Source of the DNA: Toxotes chatareus
Taxonomy: Eukaryota; Chordata; Actinopteri; Toxotidae
Direction: 5' to 3'
DNA length: 64,000 nt
Assembly (NCBI GenBank): GCA_016801885.1
Contig: CM028884.1
Location: 5,104,501-5,168,500, forward strand
A program made the position numbers and the translations under genes. The notes under the pieces were generated by a model that saw nothing but the letters and a program-made list of their open reading frames with translations, was not told the origin of the DNA and ran no database searches. Shown piece after piece: positions 46,501 to 58,369 of the stretch (the first letter of the stretch is position 1; each line of letters starts with the position of its first letter).

Positions 46501-48679
46501 AGGCTAATTTGTTTGTGCATAAACAACACTTGGAGTGTGTGTGGGCAGACGGCAGTGAGTTGACATCCACCATTCACATTTGATGAGGATGCTAGTACAT
46601 GTAATTGTTGTTTCAATGCAGCATCTGTTGCTTAGGGGAAGCGGGATGGGTGGGGTGGGGGATTGCAGGGAGATAGTTAGACTTACAATTGACAGTGACA
46701 CGTTGATAAGCCCGAGTGCGGAGTGCGTTAGCTGAACCAATAGGCCTTTGATGGCTCTCTGATATAACTCGTTAAACAAGCGTTGGAGCGTTTACCTCTG
46801 TGATGTATCTTATTTGTCCGTTCTCTACCGCCCACACATCCTCACAAAGCTGTCTTTCTTCAAAGGTGTCAGATCTTAATGGAGCTGCAGATTTAAAGCT
46901 GTGTAGTCTTATTCCCTTCATAACTTGGCCATTCTTAGCATACTTGGATCTCTTGAGAAACCCTTAAAATATGAACATAGTGACACACTTTACATCAGCA
47001 GATTTCTTTTTTTAAGTAAATACGACAGTTGTAATAGCAATGTGCTGCATTTAATTTGTTGAGAATTTCTGTGATTAGTCTTTTCTCGCACAAGACTGAG
47101 CTCAACGTATTCTCAGCGACTGAAAACAAAGGCTGAGAAACTGGCGGCCATATGAAGATGTTTAGAGCACTCTGGTCATTCCACTTTAATATCTGTCTTA
47201 AAGTCCCAGGTCTAAAAGTCACACACAAATAATGGAGGCTGGGGAATAGCAGCCAGTGTCTTGTATTGGGCCAGTATAATAGCCAAAGAATTGAACTTCA
47301 TATTGGCCAGCTGGGACAGAGAAAGGATTAAGGTGTCTGTATTTTCTTCCATCCAGCTCCAGCTGTGCTTCAAGATTTAAAAGATAAAAGCCCTATGCAT
47401 GATGTGGACTGATATGGGAATTGTGATAGAGAAGCACTGGAAATGTTTCACATTATCACCAATGTCAACAAGTCAACTTCATTTTCAGTTTTTTTTTCTT
47501 TTAAATTTTTTCATCCCTCGGGGATGCTGAGCTGGTTAAATAGAAAAATGTTCACGCTTAACTACTTGTTCTTATTCCAAGAAAAGTGGCAGCTGTTGCA
47601 AGCCTGATCCTAAAAAAACAGGCACATCACAGTAAATGGCACAATGGACAGATGGAATTGCCATTTATCGTTAAACCACTGATTTCAGGTTTCATTATAC
47701 AGTGCAAACCCTTGCAGGGAAAAAGAGAATGAATGGATTCACCTTCAAACATGCCACTGACTCTCTAAATGCCAAATACGCCCAAACCTCTCATGTCTAG
47801 ATGAATGGCAAGCTCTAGGCAGAGTGAGTTTGCATCTCCTGTCTTTCCCCCATAAAAAAGTCAAATACCCCATGAGAGACGGAGTCTGCCAGACTGATCA
47901 CAGAGCTGCTTCTTTATCCAGAGAAAAACTGGGCTCTAAGAAGTTTGTGACAAAGTAGTTGTGGTATTTTATGATGTGGGTTCAGCCTGATACTGTGCAA
48001 AGAACTGCTCCTTTCCCTACGGATTAACTTCTCTTAAAGAGTGGTATATGGTTCCATATGCCAAAGCTTCCCATATATAAGCCTTTGTCTGTATTTCTGC
48101 TATTTATAGGGGAGTGAGGTGAGTTTAGATTTTAAGACATATGCCAGAGCTTATTTTTCTTTTTTTTTAAGTAGTTTTTATTAAGCAGTAAGAAAAGTCC
48201 TACATTCAACATTTAAAATATGCATAGTGTTGATATTGTTGGGTTTCACACTATAAAAGAAACGTTCAAAGAGAAAAGATGTTCAGTATGATATTACTTC
48301 TTGATAGAACATAGCTTTTCTGGCATAATCTCTAATTGTACCATCTTGATAGACAAGCAAGTAAGTGTAATCAAATGCAGGTGATACTAATCAAAGGATG
48401 ACAGTGTTTATGGCAGTGTGCCATCCGTGTTGGTGGTAAACACACACACAACATCCCATGAACATGAACAAGCGGGACACGGCTCGCTGGCAAACACTTT
48501 GATCGCCTTTCATTCAGTCCCGCCTCTCATCTCTTTGGGCTTTTGGGGAAATTCAGTGTCTAATCCGCCGTATGTCGCAGAAGTTTATACAAGGTACTCC
48601 ATGGAGTTTGGGGGCTCACATTAGGCGGGGGAGGCGGAAAAAAAAAAAGCATACATTTACACGGTTGAGTGGTGTAATC
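46501..48679. other. non-coding stretch
   Basis: No gene. Contains the G-quadruplex motif at 46643-46661. The segment 48410-48625 has even composition and a TCF/LEF-like CTTTGATCG near 48499, and could be a further weak enhancer. T-runs near 47490 and 48160. Confidence 0.5.
46643..46661 (+). other. canonical G-quadruplex motif
   Basis: GGGATGGGTGGGGTGGGGG has four G-tracts with loops of 2, 1 and 1 bases, a sequence class known to fold stably in vitro. It is not part of a recognised repeat. Confidence 0.8.
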
Positions 48680-48960
48680 TTCATGAAATACCAGTAAATA
48701 GGGAGAGGAAGCCTAGTGGAGCCGTAGATTAATGCTGCTATCAAATGGCCTGGGACAAAGAAGGGGATGGCTAATGAGCTGGAAAAGGCAGGGCTGTTCA
48801 CCACGTTAAATGATACCGTAGCACCATCTCCCCACTGGCCACCGCACTGCCATGTTCACACATTCTGATGTTGCTAACAGCAATGTAGGACAAATATTGG
48901 AAAATGACATTTAAGCGAGAACCACGATGACGTGTTTGATATTTTAAAGATTGCTTCATC
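48680..48960. promoter_or_regulatory. candidate enhancer block
   Basis: TAGATTAATGCTGC near 48726, TATCAAATGGCC near 48739 (TCF-like ATCAAA), GGCTAATGAGCTGG near 48769 and GTTAAATGATACC near 48804. Non-repetitive, even composition. Function inferred. Confidence 0.32.
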
Positions 48961-49102
48961 AAAGGCAGATTTCAGCAACACAAACACAGCACTATAATTT
49001 GACTCTGTCCCATATGCCTGATATCCCTCCCTGCCCAATTTCTGAGAGGTCATTTACTGGCAAGTTCTTTTTCATCCCCAAAAATTGCTTTCACATTTGG
49101 TC

Positions 49103-49208
49103 TATTCTCTCTGCCTCTCTCACTCTGTCCCTTTATCTCTCCCTCTTCCTCCCTTTAAGTCCATTTCACTTCCTATCTCTCTGTCTCGTTGTTTCTCTCT
49201 CTCTCTCC
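49103..49208. repeat. (CT)-rich pyrimidine tract
   Basis: About 105 bases of imperfect CTCT/TCTC repeats. The 117-codon frame across it is low-complexity. Confidence 0.9.
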
Positions 49209-49563
49209 ATTTGCCTCTTCTCCCATAGCCATGATATAATGAAAAAGAGGGTTCTCTCCCTTGTCTATCTCTTTCCTGTGGTATCGTCTCAGGCATGCTT
49301 GTAACCTCCCATGACTGTCGCCTAGGTGACAGGAAGAGCGAGATGAACTCTTGGGCTTAGATAAATTTCTTGGTCTGGCCCGCGGAGGCTGTATCAATTT
49401 TTGATGTTCTACTGCCTCACAGACACTTTTGCAGGCATTGTTTCATGTTTTATTTAGGCATGTGTTAGAGCTAGGTTAAAGTTTCAGCAGACTGCTGGCC
49501 TGAAAGAGTCTGCCGGCATAGAGGAAGTATCACACTGGGGGCAATAGTGGCCTTTTATCAAGG

Positions 49564-49566
<3 letters not shown>
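49209..49566. other. non-coding block with a 16-bp near-palindrome
   Basis: TGTCGCCTAGGTGACA (49316-49331) is a dyad with one mismatched pair. The surrounding 49300-49460 has even composition and may be a weak regulatory block. No gene. Confidence 0.4.

Positions 49567-49610
<44 letters not shown>
49567..49610. repeat. (AG)22 microsatellite
   Basis: Twenty-two uninterrupted AG units, then AAGAGAAAGA. Confidence 0.98.
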
Positions 49611-49615
<5 letters not shown>

Positions 49616-50039
49616 AAAGAGGACTAGTTGAAAATTACGTCTCACATGCTTTCAGATTGGTCCGTGGCCTCACAGTCATACCATTGTTTGCCGAAAGGTC
49701 CCATACACAACTGACATCACCAAGCAGCCTCAGCTCTGTCTCACAATTAGACCAATGGTGAGTTTTCCTCAAAAAGGCAACAAGACGGATGCTGGGGGGA
49801 AAAAAAATAAATCTCTCTATTCTGAATGCAGTCAAACATGCGAGCGTGCTCTCACAGCTTCAGGCATCGACATATTTATCTTACTTGAGCCAAGTGACAG
49901 TTGTCTCCACAACCATTTCATTTTACACGCTGCCACGAAAAAGAGGAGAAAAAAAACTGAATTAATCAAATGCGGAGGGCTACTCGTAGGAATGGGGGAG
50001 GAGGGTGTGTGCTGGGTGGGGGGGTATATCCCCCAGTGA
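49611..50039. other. non-coding stretch ending in a G-rich tract
   Basis: No gene. Ends in the G-rich tract at 49994-50034. CAAGTGACAGTTGTCTCC near 49890 carries a TGACAG word. Confidence 0.5.
49994..50034 (+). other. G-rich tract, possible quadruplex and hairpin
   Basis: Four or more G-tracts (49994-49998, 50003-50005, 50014-50016, 50018-50024). The last can instead pair with CCCCC at 50030-50034 over loop TATAT, giving two competing structures. Confidence 0.6.
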
Positions 50040-50400
50040 TACTATGAATCAGAAGGGATGGGTAAATAAATAAATGTGTTATGTATGACCAAGCGCACAG
50101 ACAGGGCTCTGGGGCTACTAGCTGGTCCAGCCACGATGCACTCAGACAAGAGAATAAATCAGCACACAATTAGGGCTTGTGATTTCATTTATGGTACCTA
50201 CGAGCGCTCCAGTGGCAGATTCTGGCAGATGTCATTTCTAGCCAATTGATTTTGCTGCTGTCCCGAGGCCCGAGCAGTCATGGCCCCTCTATCTGGATTA
50301 CAAATGGATGGCAAACACGAGCCAAATGGCTGTCCAGGCAATTTCTGCATGATAGGAGCAGAATAATGTAAGAGACTACACTGGCACTGAAGGAAAAAAA
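50040..50400. promoter_or_regulatory. candidate enhancer block
   Basis: GGTAAATAAATAAATGTG near 50061, CACAATTAGGGC (CAATTA at 50167-50172), TGATTTCATTTATGG near 50180 (posterior HOX-like TTTATGG) and CCAATTGATTTTGCTGC near 50241. Non-repetitive and relatively CpG-bearing. Function inferred. Confidence 0.33.
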
Positions 50401-51031
50401 AAAGAAACACACGCACACGTGTGGAGACGCTGCCTCGGTTGTAAACATACTATAAGCATGTGCATGAAAGAACAGAGGCACTCATTTGCGAAATTTATTT
50501 GTGACATAATTACCCCATAAAGATGCATTTTCAGTCAGATATTAGTCATGTATTCTTTGAAAGTGCATTCTGTGTGCTTTTGATATGGTAAATCAGATTC
50601 AGTTCAGCATTTCCGATGCTGAACGCACTTTAAAATATCATTCAGCGAGAGCAGTAAAATTGTTTCTAAGCTACCATGAAATCCGTAAATGTCTTGGGTT
50701 TATGCATTTGTGATGTTTTCACTTTTACAGTCATGTAACATAAAAAATGCTGAAATGCAATCACAACACACAGAACATTTTTCATCTCAATCATGTGGAG
50801 AGAGTGCTTAACCACTTGTAATGCAAATTGACAATGTCCTTTCAAAGCTGAAGTGAATGAAGACCATGCCCCTTGCCTGTCGCAGTTCATCAATTTGCCA
50901 ACTGCATCTTTTCTCTGCTGGCTGGCTCCATTTGGTGTTTTGCCCTTAAATTTCAATTTACCCCTTCCTTTGCATGGAGAGGACAACCTGCCAGTGAACA
51001 CACTGTACTGTACTGTACCTGACGAAACAAA

Positions 51032-51035
<4 letters not shown>
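50401..51035. other. non-coding stretch with a hairpin
   Basis: No gene. Contains the 9-bp hairpin at 50602-50624. The 111-codon minus frame at 50666-51001 has no domain. Confidence 0.55.
50602..50624. other. perfect 9-bp hairpin, 5-base loop
   Basis: GTTCAGCAT (50602-50610), loop TTCCG, ATGCTGAAC (50616-50624). Shape resembles a transcription terminator or small stem-loop, but in this context no transcript is known. Confidence 0.7.
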
Positions 51036-51082
<47 letters not shown>

Positions 51083-51085
51083 AAA
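51036..51085. repeat. (TA)n followed by poly-A
   Basis: About twenty TA units and then A9, preceded by TACTG x3 (51006-51018). Highly unstable, AT-only DNA. Confidence 0.97.
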
Positions 51086-52395
51086 CAGCTGGGGTGTGAT
51101 GATTATCTCTGTTGCAGTCCTCCTATGCTGTGGGTAAGGTTTTGGGTTACAGTCGTGGTTTTGTGTTACAGGGTATTTTTTAACAAGACTATTTTAAATT
51201 CTCAAATCAGGCAGGTTACTGACTGTGCCATGAAAGGAGAATGGGCATGGTTAACATTTGAAGGCATCCGCTAACACTTTTTTTTTAAACAAATAATAGG
51301 TAACCTTGGAAGGAATAAATTATATGTTATGACAGATGCTTTGGTATAACAGCTCTCCATCCTCCTACCTATCTCCTCTTAACTCTAACAAGTCCACTGG
51401 CTTATTACCAAATGAAAAATATGCATCATATGACCTCGGCGCTCTGTCTGAGCAAAGGCACTTTGTTAGAAACTCACCCATAAACAACTCAAACCCATTC
51501 TTGCTGTTTTAGTCTGTCTCTCTCTCAAAGATACAACCACATATTACTTCAGCCAAGGTCAAAGCCTAATTGATACCAACAGACAAGGGGCGTACTGTAC
51601 AGTATAAACAGAAGTTACCCAAATGTAGCTCTGGTTCTATGAGCAGCCTTCTAACAGCCTTGGGGCTGGTTTATGTTAGAAAAGAACTCATTTGTACGAT
51701 GTGTTGTCTGACCATGCTGGTTTTTCCCCTGTGGGGTGTGTTACTCACACCGAGCCACGCTGCAAATGCTCACAATCAGTTGAATCACTCAGTGCAAGTG
51801 TTTTTCCACTGAATTGGTTAAATAGTTTACCTGTATCACTAATGAAGCTCCACAAACTTGGTGGCAAATGCACTGAATTCCCTATAGCATCTTTACAATA
51901 AAGGCATTCCACCAGCAACCATTAAAATAAGGCTGATATCTGAAAGTAAAACTCATTCAGACAGAAGCTACAAAAGTACTGAGAGCTGGACACAAAGAGA
52001 CTTTACAAACAGAGACTTCTCTGCAGTCTCCAGCACAGTTTGGCCGCTGAGGACAAAGCAGGAGACAGGAATGGATTGGCCGTGGTCAGCCCTGCTACCT
52101 AGCAGTACCTCAGCAGATGCCCCCAGCTGTGAGGCTGTAATGGCAACGCTTGTCCTCACGGCTTGGCTTTGCAAAGAGAGTCACCACTCGCACTTAAATG
52201 AACCAATCTCTCCTGAAAGGCATGAATGCCTTTATTAAGTTATGCACTTGGTGATATACAATAGAGGTGTTGGCATACGAAAATACCCTGGGACAGGAGT
52301 TCAGACTCTGCTCACTGCCTCACCTCTGCACACCTGGCCAGTCACATTGTTGATTTTGGAAAGTTACAGAAAGTGACACAATTCAGACGTCAGAA

Positions 52396-52398
<3 letters not shown>
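51086..52398. other. non-coding stretch
   Basis: No gene or repeat family recognised. All frames are under 85 codons. T-run near 51280. Confidence 0.55.

Positions 52399-52434
<36 letters not shown>
52399..52434. repeat. (TG)18 microsatellite
   Basis: Eighteen uninterrupted TG units. It lies inside a 129-codon frame (52373-52762) that is therefore not a credible gene. Confidence 0.98.
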
Positions 52435-52438
<4 letters not shown>

Positions 52439-54840
52439 GTGGTGGTCAACCAACCAATGCATGAGCATGAGCTGTGCTTTTCTCCTACTGGTTTAGCTGG
52501 AAGAGACTGTACCTCTTCACCTTTAGATAGATCATTGCACTCACAGCCTGTTCACGTGCAAGCATGTTCTAGAAGTGAGCAGCAAGCCCACTACTTTTTC
52601 CTCTATGTTGTTGTTTCTTTGTGTAGTGGAAAGCTGAGCATGCAGTTAGAGGGCTTTGCTACAGTTCTGCTACCAGACCCAGACCCTGGGTCCTTTGGGC
52701 CATTTTATTACAAACACCTTCAGGCACCAGGCTCTGACTTTGCCACTGTTTATCACACCTGAATAAAAGGAAAAGAAAGCTGCCCCATTCCAAAGCAGGT
52801 CCTTCCAGGGGTGACACTTAGCTGAATGATGTTTAAAAGAAAAGGGAAAACTAAATGGAGAGGCCACACAGAGGACAATACAGACTGCTTTCCCCTCATT
52901 CACTCTTGCTTTTGAGGGAAGAGAGGTCACCTGATTCTAGATCTGAGTTGGGCATTGTCAAGGCAGCCTGAGCAGGTTAGCTTAGCAGAGGTCAAACAGG
53001 CAGCCTTCATCTGTCCTTTATGGGTAGGGCAGACAGCTAAACATCAGGCCTGAGGTGGAAGAGGGATGGAGGCAGAGCCTGACCTTGCAGTAAGAGATGT
53101 GGATCATGGCTGATAGGTTAGCAGTTAGTGGCACATTTTCCTCTTGGTGTAGAGCAAAAAGGGCACCATACATGGACACACAATCCACTAGCATGGATCA
53201 GAGAGGCTGTTCAGTGGGTAGAAGAAGGCAGCTTTCTAGTAAACCTGATGGTCATCTTTCTTGCCATAGTCATCTCATAGGTTGCTCTTTCAGAACCTGG
53301 CTGTGCTTCCCTGACTGGAAAGCCGCCGGTGTGGAGGGGGCCAGGCGTCCGCCTCTCCTGTTCCTCCCTACAAAGTGAAAGTCGGGTGTGGCTAGAGTCA
53401 GCCTTGGACGATGCCATCTGAGGAAGCAGGAGCAGAAGCAAGCAAGGTGGCTGCCCTGAACCAATATGTACAGGAGTGAGGCAGATGGAACAGGTCTAGT
53501 CCATTGAAGGTGACTGTCATTCTCACTGAAGAGTGCTTGAAACTCAAGGTCAGCTGTGTGTAAGTGAAAGGGACAGACGAGTGGTGGGCTAACTGCTCAT
53601 CTATCGGTCAGTGAGGGCTGGATGCTGACAGAGTATCGGACAAGATATATCACTGATATTTCTGTTGTATCCTTAACCTGAGCAAAGTGTCTTCTCTTGA
53701 TTTTATCTGCTAACAAATGCACAATCTAATCTATTTTCATCCTTTTTCTCTACAGTCACAATAATTAGTGTAATTAGTTCTTTGACGGTGGAACCATTTG
53801 ACCAAATCAATACCACAAAGGATTTACTCTGAGGTTCTAGTATATTGTAAATCAACTTTTAATTCAATGGATGGATTACTGAGTTAATAATATATATGCT
53901 CATTATTGTTTCCAGCACCAGTGGGTATTGGAAAATTCTCAGTGTGGGATGTGTTCATCATTTCAACATCAAATGTCCAAGTGATAATTTTTTTTTTTTT
54001 CATCTGAAAGTGCTTCAGGCAAAGTTGTTGAAACAGCATTTCTTAATGTATCTATTGGAAGTTGTGGATGAAAGAAGCTCCAGGTACAGAAAAGAAGGCC
54101 TCCTCACATTAGCACAACTCTTTTAGTTTACTATACATTCTACATATAGTCAGACCCTTCATCAACCCCTAGGTATGATTTCAGGGCCCTACAGTTGTAT
54201 AACACTAATGTGTCTTGTGTTGTGGCCCTGCTGAGCAGGAACAGGAATGAATTCTTACCCACAAGAGACAGATTTTTTATTTTCCTGTCGCACATGCTAG
54301 GACCCACTGGTGTGCTGGTCCCTCGGGTGCACACCCAGGAAATCCTGAGGCATGTGCAAGCTTGATGTTTCTTCTACTGTTCTAAATACATCACAAAATA
54401 GGTTCACATACACAGCCTGTGTTGCAAATTTTGTGCTGTTGTGTGTCATTAAATAACTATTTAACCAGATGTAATGGTTGTGGAATGTACTGCTTTAGTT
54501 ATGAGCTGTATCTGAGTTTACAAATATGTGTTTAATATTCTAAGGTCACTCAAAGTACAGATAATAGGACACTGAATAATGCTAACTCTTACCTGAAACA
54601 CCTACAGTATAGGTACAGCTGCACATAAAAGCTACCAGCCAAGGTAAATCTAAAATTATCTACATTAAGCTGAATACAACAAAATTAAATGCAAAAAGAG
54701 TTTTGATATCTCTCAAACTTAAATTGCAGTTAAGAGCAAAAAGACAATTTCACACAGGCTGCACTAAACCATGCCGTAACCACATGAATGGAAGGCAATT
54801 CACAATTGTTCTCCATATTTTTTCTTGCTCTTTCTCTCTT
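52435..54840. other. non-coding stretch
   Basis: A GC-richer patch at 53030-53500 has frames of 60-93 codons on both strands without domains. T14 run near 53988. No repeat family recognised. Confidence 0.5.
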
Positions 54841-54908
54841 TTTTTTTTAGGAAAATTACTTTTTTACACTTTGGACATGAATACAAAAGGCCAACAAGGT
54901 AAAGTATT
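54841..54908 (+). other. cryptic micro-exon-like segment
   Basis: A strong pyrimidine tract and TTTTTTTTAG end at 54850, and AAG/GTAAAGT begins a good donor at 54899. The 48-base segment between (54851-54898) is open in two of three frames but is not recognised. More likely a chance pseudo-exon. Confidence 0.15.
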
Positions 54909-56379
54909 CATAGTGTGTTGACTCTCCTGCCTGACACTGCTGCTTCGCTCTATTTTCAGCTGAAATCCGGGAAAAAAAAAAAAAAAAAGGCAACTGACCT
55001 GGTGTTTTTCAAAACCAGCCAGGCTTTGGTTTGCTCTGCATCGACTTCCAGCAAGACTCCTTTAAAGCCATATGTTTTTTTTTCTCCACAGAGCCCTTTT
55101 AAATACCACGCCTGTGAAGACTGATACTCAGGAAGAAAAAGCTAAATGGAAATGATAACAACAAGCCTCCAGAAACAGTATGCCTCACATACAAGAGAGA
55201 AATAACTGCATAAAGCAATAAGATTGATAATGCAGAGAAGAGGTGTCCTGCTGAGTATGGATCCGCCAGAGAGAGAGACAAAGAGAAAGAAAGGGGGAGA
55301 GCGAGTCAGGAGGGGGTATTAAAAATGCGGTTCTGGGTTTAATAATGTACACAGGGCAGCCTTAGTGGTCAGTCGCACTGGGGAGTGACATTTGGAGTTG
55401 GAGGGGAGAGAGTAGATGAGGTTAACCACTCACAGGGGTTCTGTTCACAGCAGGGAGATGAAGCTATGAGGTTTCCTACTGGCTGGGTCAAAAACACATT
55501 CTGAAATGCCTGTGGTGGGTGCAGAGGTATCCATCAGTGCAGTGACATTATATCCATGTATCTGATATCCTGTCTATCTCCTATATAACAAAGGATTTGC
55601 AGTTGTCCACCAGTCTCCTGAACACTGAGAGCCATTACGAAGGTCCACGAGAAGACGGATATAAAAGGAAGCATAACACAAAAATGTTACAAGTAAGAGA
55701 TACACTATATTCTTCTTAGTGTTGTAGGTATGCTGTGACACAGTAAATCCTTTTGTCTTAGCCCAAGTTACTACTCCACATTTTCTTTCTAGTCTTTTAT
55801 AACCCAGTTCAGACCTCAGGTCTGTACTTCTGTCAGAAGAGCTTTACAATGTATAAATCTAAATCGACCTGTGATATGTGATGCAGTTTTGCTGGGGGAA
55901 AGGACAGCTGACAGCTGACAGTGTAAGAGAGAGAATGGGAAAATGGATCATAATGCTTCTCGTGTCTGGTAATGTAGGACACAGTTAAATACAAAGTGTA
56001 ACCAGATACTTCAAGAAAAAGCTGCTAGCTACTACATTTCGTAACACTTGTTAATACAAAGCAGATAAAGACTTAAAGCCTTCATTTGTCTCTATGTAGG
56101 TTTCTCTATTTGGATTTGAAAATGCTGTTTTACAACCAAATTTTACCATAAACGCTTAGGCTAAGGCCCAATGAGCTTGTTAATTGCAAACTGAGTGGTT
56201 GTTAGGACAGAAAAAAGGCTCTGAGATATTGATATAAACGAGATATTGCTTTTGCTGGGTGTTTGGTGAGCACCCATCAGTGAAACAAGATAAAAAGTTT
56301 GAACAGATCCAAGAGTTGTCATAATAACCGAAATAACTGATGAGCAAAATTTAGCAACTTGTGCAATGTAAACTTTGAG
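54909..56379. other. non-coding stretch
   Basis: No gene. A-run near 54971 and GACAGCTGACAGCTGACAG at 55903-55921 (three TGACAG/CAGCTG words in tandem). Purine-rich patch at 55265-55320. Confidence 0.55.
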
Positions 56380-57310
56380 ATATAGTGCAATTTACTGTTG
56401 TCACTGGAACACCACTTTCTTTAAGTTCTCCCTTAGTGATGCTTTTTGTAACAAAACCAGCTCCTGTAAATGATGAGGACGAGACAGCTTGTACAGCTGC
56501 ATCATTGTCAGTGCAACAGAAGGAGCTAAAATTGACAGATTTATTAAGCAATCACACTGAGGTGATTTCCATCCCCACGTGTCAGTGGTTGGTTTAATGT
56601 GCGTGCTCGTGGGTCATCTGGGTTACCATAATTTGAACATTTGTGTGGCTAACAAACAAACATTAACTAAACATCAAATCAGTCGAGTGCATCAATGTTT
56701 AAATGACCAGGCTGTCGAAATCACATCGTGTCAGCATCATGTACTGTGTTATGTTCCCACAGGAGGAAAGTTGCAGGTTTAGAAATGCAATCCAATGGCT
56801 AGCAGCCACTGTTACTGAGGTCCTCGGTGTGTTACATCACCTGAAAGCCCTCTATATCTCTGTTTTAAAGGCTTCAACAAAACCTATGATGATGCATTTC
56901 CTGCAGGGCACGGCTGTGCACTCTTTCAAGCTGCTGAGGCTACAAAATCTACAGTTATATTGAATATGTGACCAGAAAACAGATGGATTCTTTGACCTCC
57001 AAAGAAAATCAACTCCACAGTGATGAACTGTATATCTGGTTGTTCGGCATCGACCCAGAACGTTCGGATTGTCCTTCCCGAAATAGTCCCAACAACATGT
57101 AAGGACAAGGGCATGTTTGTTTCCGTGGTACTGCAAGGTCTGCTCAACCGCTCACAACAAACCTCCGACATTGATTGTGCAAACTGTGTTGGTCAAACCC
57201 CTGTTGAATCATGGCGGGAGGCTCAAAGCTCGCCCATTAGACTCACGCAACGGCGGCGTACCGTCGCCTAAGCAAGGTCTAGCTGATCTGTTAAGACAGA
57301 ATTAGATATC
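56380..57310. other. unexplained block with adjoining open frames
   Basis: Frames on both strands run nearly end to end (plus: 56385-56597, 56579-56782, 56703-56963, 57020-57271; minus: 56351-56551, 56852-57136). The last 300 bases are richer in CpG than the surroundings. None shows a domain I recognise. A frame from about 56940 reads GYKIYSYIEYVTRKQ and LHSDELYIWLFGIDPERSDC before a stop, which looks protein-like but matches nothing I know. It may be a decayed transposon coding region. It ends near a GC-rich hairpin. Confidence 0.3.
57252..57268. other. GC-rich 7-bp hairpin followed by CTAA
   Basis: GGCGGCG/CGTCGCC with loop TAC (one G-T pair), followed directly by TAAG so that the end reads CTAA. 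Helitron 3' ends carry a short hairpin then CTRR, but the next base here is G, not the expected T, and no 5' TC end was found. Confidence 0.35.
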
Positions 57311-57589
57311 AAACAGAGTGGGAACAAATATGATTCTGGTCCCAGCAAGACCCGAGTGGTGCCTATGTGGTGATGCTACAGCCTTCTAATGGAAGCATGT
57401 CAGCTATAACCAATGCCCTGCAAGGATTCTGTGTAACACCACTGTTTGCTTACAATCAGCATTGTGTTTAATAAATGTGGCTGAATATTAACTAATCTTT
57501 TGATCTCACTTTCATTAGGCCACCCCCAGTGAAGTGGATTCTTCTCAACAAATTAAACCCCCCTTCATCCCCGCCCACAACCCTGCATC
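57311..57589. other. short non-coding spacer
   Basis: Nothing recognised. AT-rich after 57430. Confidence 0.5.
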
Positions 57590-57990
57590 TTATACTCATG
57601 AGGGAAATGAGCAAGGACGCAAATGCTCTTATTTAAAGATAACTAGTAAAGTGCTTTAATTAGGCCTTGTTTTCAAAGTACCCAACTTTCTTTGGGAGGG
57701 ATGTTATTATGTTCTCTCTCTGTACTGGTTGCCAGGCGGCGTTTTTCAACTGCGTTTACACAAACACAGCATCACACCACATTCACACACAAACACTCAG
57801 CAGTGTTTTGTACTGTGCCAGATTTACTCCTGTAGTATTTTAGAACGTGTCATGTAGGACAGGATTGCTCCTGCCGTGGGAGTACTTTTTCATTCAGTGA
57901 TGACATGTGCCCAATTATTAGGTCCTCCACACAAGCTCTAATGCTTCCCAGCCCACCTAAGTCTCATCATAAATAAGCTACAGCACCAAT
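57590..57990. promoter_or_regulatory. candidate enhancer block
   Basis: TTTAAAGATAACTAG near 57632, GCTTTAATTAGGCC (57653 on), GGTTGCCAGGCGGC (57727 on, RFX-like half-site) and CCCAATTATTAGG (CAATTA at 57912-57917). Divided by a CA-rich patch at 57758-57800. Function inferred. Confidence 0.33.
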
Positions 57991-58369
57991 ACTTACAAAA
58001 TGATCAATGATTTTTTTTCCCTTAAGGCCAATAATGCACCACACTGTTAGTTACCTTTTGATTACTGAGACACTGTACTATGTGTGTACTGCCTCTTTGT
58101 CAAGTATATCTTCAAACACACAGCATAAACTGTACACTGACTGACGCCAGATGTATGTGTGTGTACTCTATGAAAATCCAGACTGTCAGTTCTGATCCTG
58201 TCACATCAACAGCTCTCTCAGCCATACACCAAACATGTAGATTTTCATTAGTCAATAACATGGCAGTGATTCCATTACTGCAACTATACCGCATTACATT
58301 CTCTGTCAAAGAAATTTAAAGACACATTTAGGTCATAACTAATCAACTTTTATTCTCCTGCCTCATTAT
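57991..58369. other. non-coding spacer
   Basis: No gene. Two short overlapping frames on opposite strands (58080-58319). T-run near 58012. Confidence 0.5.

Noticed and set aside
52373..52762. 129-codon open frame
   Set aside because: Contains (TG)18 read as alternating Cys-Val. Low-complexity artefact.
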